From the NCBI GenBank assembly GCA_001797695.1, contig MGQD01000184.1, positions 17,684 to 30,599 of the forward strand: a stretch of DNA of 12,916 bases, written 5' to 3'. The position numbers and the translations under genes are program-made. Position 1 is the stretch's first letter; every line of letters starts with the position of its first letter. The notes beneath the pieces were generated by a model that worked only from the letters and a program-made list of their open reading frames with translations, ran no database searches and was not told where the DNA came from. This document shows, piece by piece, positions 5,112 through 12,308 of the stretch. Source of the DNA: Deltaproteobacteria bacterium RBG_13_49_15 (GTDB lineage: Bacteria > Desulfobacterota > Desulfobacteria > Desulfobacterales > UBA2156).

Positions 5112-7940
5112 TCATCGGCGACCGGGGAAAAGAATCTTTTTTAAAAAATGTCCGGTATAAGAGTGGGGAAGGGCGGCGATCTCTTCCGGCGTCCCGCATC
5201 CCACCACATTTCCACCTTCATCCCCCCCTTCCAATCCGAGGTCGATGATCGAGTCGGCGGACTTGATAACGTCCAGATTGTGTTCGATAACGATAACGGT
5301 ATTTCCTGCATCCACAAGCCGGTTGAGAACGATTAAAAGCTTTTGTATATCGTCCATATGCAGGCCGGTCGTGGGTTCATCTAGAAAATAAATCGTTTTG
5401 CCGGTCCCTTTTTTACTCAGCTCGCGTGACAGCTTGACGCGTTGGGCCTCCCCTCCCGAAAGGGTCGTTGCCGGTTGGCCCAACCGGATATACCCGATCC
5501 CCACGTCGGTGAGGGTTTGCAGTTTGGTCCGGATTTTTTTCATGTTGTGGAAAAACTGGAGTGCCTGGTTTACGGTCATATCGAGAACATCGGCAATGTT
5601 TTTTCCCTTGTATCGAATCTCGAGGGTTTCCCGATTAAACCGTTTCCCCCGGCAGACATCGCAGGCCACGTAGACATCAGGCAAAAAATGCATTTCAATT
5701 TTGATGATGCCGTCTCCTTCGCAAGCCTCGCATCTCCCTCCTTTGACATTAAAGCTGAAACGACCGGGTTTGAAGCCACGGGTTCGGGATTCGGGTATCT
5801 TGGCAAAAAGTTCCCGGATAAATGTAAATACTCCGGTATAAGTTCCGGCGTTAGAGCGGGGTGTACGGCCTATGGGGGACTGATCGATGTTTACCGCCTT
5901 ATCCGCATGCTCCAGCCCCAGAATCCGTTTATAGGCGCCGGCCGGAACGCGGGCATGATAGAGTTTTTGAGAAAGGGCCTGGTAAAGAGTTTCCAAAATC
6001 AAGGTCGATTTTCCGGATCCGGAAACACCGGTGACGCATATCATGCAACCCAATGGAAATTCGACGCGGATATCTTTTAAATTATTTTCCGTGGCCCCTT
6101 CGATGATCAGTTTTTTACCGTTTCCGCGGCGGCGCTGCAGAGGAACTTCGATCCGTTTACGGCCGGATAGATATTGACCCGTCAGGGACCGATCTTCCAT
6201 TTCAAGGTCTTTGGGTTTCCCGGAAAAAACCCCCTCTCCGCCATTGACGCCCGCTCCGGGGCCCATGTCGATGACATGATCGGCGCGTCGTATGGTCTCC
6301 TCATCGTGTTCAACGACGAGGACGGTATTCCCGAGATTGCGCATATCCAAAAGGGTGAATAACAGGCGCTGGTTGTCTCGCTGATGAAGGCCGATGCTGG
6401 GTTCATCAAGCACATATAAAACCCCCGTCAATTTAGAACCGATCTGAGTGGCAAGGCGGATGCGCTGGCTTTCTCCTCCCGAAAGGGTATTTGCGGATCG
6501 GTCCAGAGTCAGGTAGCTGAGCCCTACATTATCCAAAAAACCGAGCCGTTCGGTAATCTCTTTCAGTATCCTTTGGGCAATCGCCTGTTTTTTTCCGGAC
6601 AGCGCCATCTCTTTGAAAAACCGGCCGGCATTCCGGACCGATAGCGCCGTGATTTCAGAGATGGTCTTCCCTCCTGTCCGGACAAATCGGCTTTCCCTTT
6701 TCAGCCTGGTTCCCAGGCACTCCGGGCATATGCGAAAGTTCATGTACTGCTTGATCTCCTCCCGCATCTGATGGGAATCGGTATCCATGTAACGCCGGTT
6801 CAAATTAGGAATGATCCCTTCGAACGGTTTTTGATATACGTACCTTCGACCATCCCGCTCGAAGTAAAAGGAGATGTTCTCGTTTCCCGATCCATAGCAA
6901 AGGGCATGTTTAAAACGCTCCGGCAGGTCTTTATACGGGGTATAAATAGTGATCCCGTAAAACCGGGTCAGTGCATCCAGAAATTCCGCAAAATAAACCG
7001 AATTCCTGTTGGCCCACGGAGCAACGGCGCCTTCCCTCAACGAGAGCTCCGGATTCGGTACGATGAGATTCGGGTCGAATTCGGTGATGGAGCCCAGGCC
7101 ATCGCACTTCGGACAGGCGCCTTGAGGAGAATTGAAAGAGAAGCCGGCCGGCGTCAACTCCGGAAAGCTGATCCCGCAGTGAACACATGCCGCTTTTTCA
7201 CTGAAAAGGATCGGCTCCTTCCCGATGACATCGATGACGGCCACGCCGTCCGACTGAGCCATTGCCAGTTCCAGGGAGTCGGCGAGCCGGTTTTTCATGT
7301 TCTCTTTCACCACCAGGCGATCCACCACCACCGCTATGGTATGTTTTCTATTTTTATCGAGTGCCGGCAGTTCCTCAAGTTCATAGGTCTCCCCATCGAT
7401 ACGAACACGGGCGAAGCCTTCTTTGATCAACCGCTTGAAAAGTTTTTCATGGGTTCCCTTCTGGCCGGTGATTAAAGGAGCCAGAATGATGATGCGACTC
7501 CCTTCATCAAGCGACATGATTTGGTCCGCGATTTGATCGAGGGCCTGGGGAGTGATCGGTCGGCCGCATTGATAGCAGTGGGGAGTGCCGACTCGTGCAA
7601 ACAGAAGGCGGAGGTAATCATAGATCTCCGTTACCGTACCCACTGTCGAACGGGGATTATGGCCGGCGGATTTCTGTTCGATGGCAATGGATGGGGAAAG
7701 GCCTTCAATGGTGTCCACATCCGGTTTTTCCATCCGCGCTAAAAATTGTCGGGCATAGGTGGAAAGGGATTCCACGTATCTGCGTTGCCCTTCCGCATAG
7801 AGCGTATCAAAGGCAAGTGTGGATTTGCCGGATCCGGACAGACCGGTGATGACAACCAGTTGATTTCTGGGGATCTGCACGTCGATATTTTTCAAATTGT
7901 GCTGTCGTGCGCCCCGGATGGTAATTTGATCGGACGGCAT
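5112..7940 (-). CDS. uvrA: Excinuclease ABC subunit A
   Basis: The damage-recognition ATPase of nucleotide excision repair, 942 residues from the chosen start, close to the 940 of E. coli UvrA. Two ABC modules are seen. The first has Walker A GLSGSGKST (33-41), signature LSGGE (486-490) and Walker B VLDEP (510-514). The second has Walker A GVSGSGKST (638-646), LSGGE (827-831) and FLDEP (852-856). Zinc pairs are at C252/C255 with C276/C279, and C737/C740 with C760/C763. The N-terminal ITIRGARQHNLKNI matches the family start, which favours the ATG at 7940. A GTG at 7979 would add 13 residues and overlap the end of pdxA by 19 nt. Neither start has a clear Shine-Dalgarno. It lies 20 nt after pdxA and probably shares its promoter. 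No LexA-type box was noticed. Confidence 0.97.
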   Translation of the reverse strand: MPSDQITIRGARQHNLKNIDVQIPRNQLVVITGLSGSGKSTLAFDTLYAEGQRRYVESLSTYARQFLARMEKPDVDTIEGLSPSIAIEQKSAGHNPRSTVGTVTEIYDYLRLLFARVGTPHCYQCGRPITPQALDQIADQIMSLDEGSRIIILAPLITGQKGTHEKLFKRLIKEGFARVRIDGETYELEELPALDKNRKHTIAVVVDRLVVKENMKNRLADSLELAMAQSDGVAVIDVIGKEPILFSEKAACVHCGISFPELTPAGFSFNSPQGACPKCDGLGSITEFDPNLIVPNPELSLREGAVAPWANRNSVYFAEFLDALTRFYGITIYTPYKDLPERFKHALCYGSGNENISFYFERDGRRYVYQKPFEGIIPNLNRRYMDTDSHQMREEIKQYMNFRICPECLGTRLKRESRFVRTGGKTISEITALSVRNAGRFFKEMALSGKKQAIAQRILKEITERLGFLDNVGLSYLTLDRSANTLSGGESQRIRLATQIGSKLTGVLYVLDEPSIGLHQRDNQRLLFTLLDMRNLGNTVLVVEHDEETIRRADHVIDMGPGAGVNGGEGVFSGKPKDLEMEDRSLTGQYLSGRKRIEVPLQRRRGNGKKLIIEGATENNLKDIRVEFPLGCMICVTGVSGSGKSTLILETLYQALSQKLYHARVPAGAYKRILGLEHADKAVNIDQSPIGRTPRSNAGTYTGVFTFIRELFAKIPESRTRGFKPGRFSFNVKGGRCEACEGDGIIKIEMHFLPDVYVACDVCRGKRFNRETLEIRYKGKNIADVLDMTVNQALQFFHNMKKIRTKLQTLTDVGIGYIRLGQPATTLSGGEAQRVKLSRELSKKGTGKTIYFLDEPTTGLHMDDIQKLLIVLNRLVDAGNTVIVIEHNLDVIKSADSIIDLGLEGGDEGGNVVGCGTPEEIAALPHSYTGHFLKKILFPGRR

Positions 7941-7960
7941 ATTCTGTCGATGCGGCTTAT

Positions 7961-8977
7961 CTAAATCGGTTTTTTGCACTTAAGGCATTTAACGTGATCG
8001 GAGGCCATGCGTACGGCCGCCATCAGGCTTTTCGGATCTCCCTTCCCGGTTCCGGCGATATCGTATGCGGTGCCGTGATCGACGGACGTTCGGATGATCG
8101 GAATACCCAATGTGACGTTTACGCCATCTGTAAAGTGGATAAGTTTGAAGGGGATTAAACCCTGGTCATGATACATGCAAACCACGGCATCATATGCACC
8201 TTCTATTGCCCGATAAAAAACCGTATCGGGTGGGAATGGTCCTTCAACCCGGATTCCGGTACGGGCTTCCCGGAAAACCGCCGGCCCGATGATCTCTTCT
8301 TCCTCTTTGCCGAAACGCCCTTTTTCACCCGCATGCGGATTCAGTCCGGCTACTGCCACTTTGGGATCAATGATTCCAAAACGATTCACTAGCCCTTCTG
8401 CTGTGATCCGGATGGTTTTTGCAATCGTTTCAACGGATATGAGATCTGGAACCGATCTTAAGGGAGCATGGATGGTAACAAGGGCCACTCTTAACCGATT
8501 TCCGGCCATCATCATGACAAAATCGGGTGTATTCGTCATTTCTGCAATCCATTCGGTATGGCCCGGATGGCGGATTCCAGCCAGTTGAAGTGCCTTTTTA
8601 TTAATGGGACAGGTCACCATTGCTTCGGCATCCCCGTTTAACGTCATTGTCACCGCGCTTTTAATATAGCGAACCGTTGCATCTGCTGTTTCGGGTGTGA
8701 TTTTCCCCCATGTCGTCGTATCCGGATTCAGGAATGAAAGGTTTAATACATTAATGCATGATCCATCGTAAGTCCCGGATTCTGGAGTTGAAATAGGACG
8801 AACAGGGAGGGGGTTAATGACAATTTTTCTAACGATTTCAAGCCATTTTATATCGCCTAAAACAAAAGGCCTGCATACTCTATAAAGACTTTTATGGGAT
8901 AAGCCCGATAGAATAATCTCCGGACCGATACCTGCCGGATCTCCCATGGTAATCACGATGATGGGGCGAAAATTCAC
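7961..8977 (-). CDS. pdxA: 4-hydroxythreonine-4-phosphate dehydrogenase
   Basis: A 338-residue PdxA, the metal-dependent NAD(P) dehydrogenase of the DXP-dependent pyridoxal phosphate pathway, cytoplasmic. The metal ligands H170, H215 (NPHAG) and H270 (YHDQG) align with H166, H211 and H266 of E. coli, and the substrate-site pair H140/T141 (GHTEW) aligns with H136/T137. The N-terminal motif ITMGDPAGIGPE lies at 9-20. The start is GTG at 8977, with AAGGAGA at 8989-8995 (11-nt spacing); no in-frame ATG lies upstream. The C-terminus carries a short CLKCKK tail of unknown meaning. The stop lies 20 nt before the preferred uvrA start, and a good promoter lies upstream, so pdxA-uvrA is likely one transcript. 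Confidence 0.95.
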   Translation of the reverse strand: MNFRPIIVITMGDPAGIGPEIILSGLSHKSLYRVCRPFVLGDIKWLEIVRKIVINPLPVRPISTPESGTYDGSCINVLNLSFLNPDTTTWGKITPETADATVRYIKSAVTMTLNGDAEAMVTCPINKKALQLAGIRHPGHTEWIAEMTNTPDFVMMMAGNRLRVALVTIHAPLRSVPDLISVETIAKTIRITAEGLVNRFGIIDPKVAVAGLNPHAGEKGRFGKEEEEIIGPAVFREARTGIRVEGPFPPDTVFYRAIEGAYDAVVCMYHDQGLIPFKLIHFTDGVNVTLGIPIIRTSVDHGTAYDIAGTGKGDPKSLMAAVRMASDHVKCLKCKKPI

Positions 8978-9028
8978 AATCCCGAATCTCTCCTTCCCGT
9001 ATTATCGATTCATCCAAAATGAAACTAT

Positions 9029-9057
9029 TTTATAAGTGATAAAATAGAATTTGCCAA
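9029..9057 (-). promoter_or_regulatory. sigma70-type promoter for pdxA-uvrA
   Basis: Read on the minus strand: -35 TTGGCA (9057-9052), a 17-nt spacer, then -10 TATAAA (9034-9029). Each hexamer matches five of six consensus bases. Transcription would start near 9022, leaving a leader of about 45 nt before the pdxA GTG. Confidence 0.65.
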
Positions 9058-9058
9058 C

Positions 9059-9081
9059 AGATTTCATAACCGCTGAAATCT
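9059..9081. promoter_or_regulatory. Perfect inverted repeat next to the pdxA promoter (possible operator)
   Basis: AGATTTC (9059-9065), nine spacer bases and GAAATCT (9075-9081) form a perfect 7-bp dyad. It begins one base beyond the pdxA -35 element, on its upstream side, where an activator or repressor could bind. The regulator is unknown. Confidence 0.4.
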
Positions 9082-9272
9082 CTTTGCAAAATCAATGCAT
9101 GGGGTTGACTCCGGTCGAATAATCAAAGAGTTTATTTTGAAAATTAAAGAAATTTAAAGATTTAGTGAGATTTTAGAAGAACCCCATTTTTTTTCATTTT
9201 CATAACGGTATCGGATGTGCCCAAAATGTTTGAATAAACCATTTTAAAAAAATGTGTCGTATTTAAAGGTAG

Positions 9273-9301
9273 TTGCTGTTAGATCCTAAATTTTTTATAA
9301 T
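9273..9301 (+). promoter_or_regulatory. Candidate distal promoter for dnaA-dnaB
   Basis: A perfect -10 TATAAT (9296-9301) is preceded at exactly 17 nt by TTGCTG (9273-9278), which keeps the TTG of the -35 consensus. The predicted transcript start is near 9308, about 200 nt before dnaA. Confidence 0.45.
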
Positions 9302-9320
9302 AAAACCAGATAGATATAAA

Positions 9321-9347
9321 TTGTTAATAATTTGTTAAGAACTTAAC
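9321..9347. repeat. TTGTTAA direct repeats overlapping a GTTAAG/CTTAAC inverted repeat
   Basis: TTGTTAA occurs at 9321-9327 and 9332-9338, 11 bp apart, about one helical turn. The second copy overlaps the dyad GTTAAG-AA-CTTAAC (9334-9347). The cluster sits between the two candidate dnaA promoters, a likely place for a regulator or initiator to bind. Confidence 0.45.
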
Positions 9348-9368
9348 GAAAAACAACATCCATCCGAT

Positions 9369-9397
9369 TTGACACAGGGTCATTTCTGACGTATTCA
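9369..9397 (+). promoter_or_regulatory. Candidate proximal promoter for dnaA-dnaB
   Basis: A perfect TTGACA (9369-9374) is followed after 17 nt by TATTCA (9392-9397), which keeps the first three bases of the -10 consensus. Transcription would start near 9404, about 110 nt upstream of dnaA. Confidence 0.4.
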
Positions 9398-9451
9398 GTC
9401 CGCAACCTTTTAGGGCATTCGGCCAATTTCTGAACATAATCTCCCTATCGA

Positions 9452-9511
9452 ATGAAAATGAACTGGCGTTATTATTTTTTAAAAGGCCTTTTTCTTTTTT
9501 TAAATCAATAG
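9452..9511 (+). promoter_or_regulatory. Possible leader peptide frame directly upstream of dnaA
   Basis: An ATG opens a 19-codon frame, MKMNWRYYFLKGLFLFLNQ, ending at TAG (9509-9511) one base before the dnaA TTG. It has no clear Shine-Dalgarno of its own. Its second half lies over the palindrome AAAAGGCCTTTT (9481-9492) and a T-rich tract (9489-9501). It may let ribosomes restart at dnaA, or be chance. Confidence 0.25.
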
Positions 9512-9512
9512 A

Positions 9513-10883
9513 TTGGCTGCTAATTTGAGAGAAGCTTTGGAAACGATCTGGGAACAGGTAAAGACGAAAGTCAAGGGATCCATCCCTATCCACTGTTACC
9601 GGATGTGGATCGAGCCTCTGATCCAAAAGCCGAATGGCGGGGACCGGATCATCCTGATGAGCCCCAACGAATTTTCAAGGAAAAGGGTCATGACCAATTA
9701 CCTCGAACTGATCGGTTCGGAGATCAGGGCGGCCCTTGGGAAGAACTTTGAATTATCCATCGAGATTTCCGAAAGAGGTGATTTATCCAAGGAACAGTCT
9801 GCACCTCTTGTGGACTGCCAGCTTCCCCTTCCAAACCTCATCCCGCAACCTCATAATGGACGGCTCCTGCGACGGGAGTTCACCTTTGATCAGTTTGTCG
9901 TGGGCGGGAATAATGATTTTGCTTACACGGCCGCTCTCTCTCTTGCATGCATCCAAAAACCCAGTCAAAATACCCTTTTTCTGCTGGCCAACCCCGGTTT
10001 AGGAAAAAGCCACCTCTCACAGGCGGTCGGACACCATATTTTGAACAAATGTCCTTCCGAGAGGGTTTATTATACTACCGCCGAGGATTTTGCCGGAGAG
10101 ATGATTTATTCCTTCAAAAATAAGACCATTGAAGATTTTAAAGAAAAATACAAGGGGCATTGCGATGTACTGCTCCTTGAGGATATCCATTTTTTAAGCG
10201 GAAAAGAACGGACGCAGATTGAACTCTTCCATATCCTCGAAACACTGCTCGATTTCAACAAAAAGGTCATCTTTACCAGTTGTCACCAGCCCTCGGATAT
10301 ACCGAAACTCAACGATAAACTGCGATCACGCCTTTCCTCCAGTTTGATTTCAAATATCGATCCGCCTGATTTCAACACCCGGGTCAAGATACTCAGAAAG
10401 AAAATGGGGTCGAACACCTTTGACATCCCCGAAGAGGTCATCTATTATTTGGCTGATGAGCTGAGCGAAGACGTCCGGCAGCTTGAAAGCGGCCTGACGG
10501 GAGTTGTTACCAAGGCTCGGTTGATGTGTGTGCCGGTGGATCTTAGCCTTGCCGGAAGCGTTGTTAAAAACATGGTGAGACATCGGAAAAACATCACCAT
10601 GGAAACCATTAAGAAGCTGGTTTGCAAACAATACCGGGTATCCGTAGACGAACTGATATCCCGCTCGAGAAAACAGACCGTCGTTCGACCACGGCAGATC
10701 GCCATGTATTTAGCCCGTCGATATACGGATGCCACCCTTCAGGAAATTGGAAAAAGCTTCAATCGATACCATGCAACAACCATCCACTCGGTGGACTGCA
10801 TTGAACGGGAACTCAAAGATAACGGGCCGCTGCAGAAGCAGGTGGAATTTCTGTGCCAGAAACTTGAATCAGGCGCCTATTAA
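9513..10883 (+). CDS. dnaA: DnaA-family replication initiator, divergent
   Basis: A 456-residue protein with the full DnaA layout: domain I about 1-85 (IWEQVK..., YRMWIEPL, SPNEF), a short linker, AAA+ domain III about 118-355, and DNA-binding domain IV about 360-456. Box motifs follow DnaA order: FTFDQFVVGGNNDFAYTAA, KERTQIELFHIL and DVRQLES with sensor 2 R322. R273 aligns with the arginine finger R285 of E. coli, and R386 with the DNA-contacting R399. Several hallmark residues differ: Walker A reads ANPGLGKS, where most DnaA have GGVGLGKT; Walker B LLLED replaces LLIDD; sensor 1 TSC replaces TSD; the FGWGL motif is LSSSL. The recognition helix reads FNRYHATTIHS in place of FGGRDHTTVLHA. The start is a TTG (9513, or 9525) with no Shine-Dalgarno; no ATG or GTG fits. 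dnaB follows after 54 bp. It is either the lineage's main DnaA or a paralogue. Confidence 0.88.
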   Translation: MAANLREALETIWEQVKTKVKGSIPIHCYRMWIEPLIQKPNGGDRIILMSPNEFSRKRVMTNYLELIGSEIRAALGKNFELSIEISERGDLSKEQSAPLVDCQLPLPNLIPQPHNGRLLRREFTFDQFVVGGNNDFAYTAALSLACIQKPSQNTLFLLANPGLGKSHLSQAVGHHILNKCPSERVYYTTAEDFAGEMIYSFKNKTIEDFKEKYKGHCDVLLLEDIHFLSGKERTQIELFHILETLLDFNKKVIFTSCHQPSDIPKLNDKLRSRLSSSLISNIDPPDFNTRVKILRKKMGSNTFDIPEEVIYYLADELSEDVRQLESGLTGVVTKARLMCVPVDLSLAGSVVKNMVRHRKNITMETIKKLVCKQYRVSVDELISRSRKQTVVRPRQIAMYLARRYTDATLQEIGKSFNRYHATTIHSVDCIERELKDNGPLQKQVEFLCQKLESGAY

Positions 10884-10906
10884 CCGTTTTTTGTATCATA
10901 ACCGTT
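10881..10906 (+). repeat. Direct repeat TAACCGTT in the dnaA-dnaB gap
   Basis: TAACCGTT occurs at 10881-10888 (including the dnaA stop codon) and again at 10899-10906, 18 bp apart. Together with the palindrome at the dnaB start this makes the short gap unusually structured, but the repeats are short enough to arise by chance. Confidence 0.35.
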
Positions 10907-10926
10907 CAATCATTTTAAAGCGAATT

Positions 10927-10940
10927 CATTGAATTCAATG
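10927..10940. promoter_or_regulatory. 14-bp perfect palindrome over the dnaB start
   Basis: CATTGAATTCAATG is a perfect palindrome. It contains both possible dnaB start codons, the TTG at 10929 and the ATG at 10938. It could be an operator or an RNA hairpin blocking initiation; no protein partner can be named. Confidence 0.35.
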
Positions 10941-12308
10941 CTCGAAGGTCAATCATCAGGTCTTAAGGATCCTTCCCTCTATCATCTTCCTCCTCAGAGC
11001 ATCGACGCGGAAGAAGCGATACTGAGTGCAATTCTACTTGACAACAGCTCTCTGTTGGACGTGGTGGAAATTCTCTCCCCCGATGATTTTTACAAATCAG
11101 CCCACCAGAAGGCTTTCGCCGCGATAAAGGACCTGTTTGATAAAAGTGAACCGGTCGATCTGGTGACGCTTGCCAACCGCTTGCGTGAAAAAGGTCATAT
11201 TGAGGAAGTGGGCGGCGCAGCCTATCTGGCGCGGATCGTGGATTCGGCCCCCATGGCCGTCAATGCCCAGCACTACGCGAAAATCGTTCATGAAAAAGCG
11301 CTCCTGAGGCGTCTCATCGAAAAAGCCAATGCCATTGCCAGGAGATGTTATGAAGACCGGGGGAGCGCCGAAGAGACCGTTGATTTCGCAGAAAATGCGG
11401 TCTTCAGCGTTTCGGAAAAGAGGTATCGTCAATCATTTTATCTCATCGCCGAATTGATCGATAAAAGCATTGACGCCCTTGAAGAACGACAGGGAAACAA
11501 AGCGCTTTTCACGGGAGTCCCCACCGGTTTTTCCCAATTCGATGAAAAGACCTCGGGTTTGCAGAAGTCGGACCTCATCATTATTGCCGCGCGGCCTAGC
11601 ATGGGGAAAACCGCATTTGCGCTCAACATCGCAAGGAATGTCGCTGTGGAGGCGGACGTTCCATGCGCCCTCTTTTCTCTGGAAATGTCAAAGGAGCAGA
11701 TCGCGATGCGCTTATTATGCGCCGAATCGAGAGTCGACTCGCATCGCATGAGAAGCGGGTTTATGAGCCAGGAGGACTGGATTAAATTTACAAATGCGGC
11801 GGGCGTCCTTGAGAAAGCACCCATTTATATTGATGACACTCCCGGCATCTCAGCCCTGGAGATCAGGGCAAAGGCAAGAAAGCTCAAGATGGAAGTGAAT
11901 CTGGGCCTGATCATTATTGATTATATTCAGCTTATGCGAAGCCACTATAATGCCGAACGAAGGGACCTTGAAATATCGGAGATATCGAGATCTCTGAAAG
12001 CCCTTGCCAAGGAGCTTGATTTACCTGTGATTGCCATCTCCCAGCTTAACCGAAAACTGGAAGACAGGGCGGATAAAAGGCCTCAGCTTTCGGATTTGAG
12101 AGAGTCGGGGGCTCTCGAACAAGATGCGGACGTGGTGGCTTTCATTTACCGGGACGAATTGTACAACAAGGATGAAAATAATCCGAATAAGGGAAAAGCA
12201 GAAATCCTGCTGTCCAAACAACGAAACGGCCCAACCGGCATCATTTCGCTCACTTTTCTCACGGCGTTCACCCGATTTGAAAATTCGGCGACAGTCGATA
12301 CCGAATGA
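10938..12308 (+). CDS. dnaB: Replicative DNA helicase DnaB
   Basis: A 456-residue hexameric replicative helicase that unwinds DNA ahead of the fork and recruits primase. The N-terminal domain (about 16-155) starts with the family block PPQSIDAEEAILSAILLDN. The RecA-like ATPase domain follows, with Walker A ARPSMGKTA (K224, T225), FSLEMSKEQ near 246-254, Walker B LIIIDYIQLM (D328), the RESGALEQDAD block at about 388-398 and the arginine-finger region SKQRNGPTG near 426-434. Nothing essential is missing and no intein is present. The ATG at 10938 is preferred over the TTG at 10929, three codons upstream; neither has a good Shine-Dalgarno. It lies 54 bp after dnaA and overlaps hflX by 4 nt. Its placement beside dnaA is unusual; in many bacteria dnaB follows rplI. 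Confidence 0.96.
   Translation: MLEGQSSGLKDPSLYHLPPQSIDAEEAILSAILLDNSSLLDVVEILSPDDFYKSAHQKAFAAIKDLFDKSEPVDLVTLANRLREKGHIEEVGGAAYLARIVDSAPMAVNAQHYAKIVHEKALLRRLIEKANAIARRCYEDRGSAEETVDFAENAVFSVSEKRYRQSFYLIAELIDKSIDALEERQGNKALFTGVPTGFSQFDEKTSGLQKSDLIIIAARPSMGKTAFALNIARNVAVEADVPCALFSLEMSKEQIAMRLLCAESRVDSHRMRSGFMSQEDWIKFTNAAGVLEKAPIYIDDTPGISALEIRAKARKLKMEVNLGLIIIDYIQLMRSHYNAERRDLEISEISRSLKALAKELDLPVIAISQLNRKLEDRADKRPQLSDLRESGALEQDADVVAFIYRDELYNKDENNPNKGKAEILLSKQRNGPTGIISLTFLTAFTRFENSATVDTE

Larger units (their letters stand above)
8978..9512. other. AT-rich divergent intergenic region between pdxA and dnaA
   Basis: This 535-bp stretch has no convincing protein gene except a possible 19-codon leader frame at its right end. 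It holds the pdxA promoter and inverted repeat on the left, very AT-rich tracts at about 9120-9175 and 9240-9350, two candidate dnaA promoters, and a cluster of TTGTTAA-type repeats (9321-9347). Reading both strands I found no match to the DnaA box TTATNCACA within one mismatch. It could be a replication origin or only a regulatory region; the sequence alone does not decide. Confidence 0.6.

Noticed and set aside
5442..7475. Long + strand open frames opposite uvrA (212 aa at 5442-6080 and 234 aa at 6771-7475)
   Set aside because: They mirror conserved uvrA codons, have no recognisable domain or ribosome site, and uvrA on the other strand is unmistakable.
9252..9260. DnaA box on the minus strand around ATGTGTCGT
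   Set aside because: Compared with TGTGNATAA it has too many mismatches; the nearby TGTGCCCAA (from 9216) has two. Neither is convincing.
9481..9501. AAAAGGCCTTTT followed by a T-rich run as a terminator upstream of dnaA
   Set aside because: The only GC pairs are the central GGCC, which would have to form the loop, so no stable stem is possible; it may still act as leader sequence.
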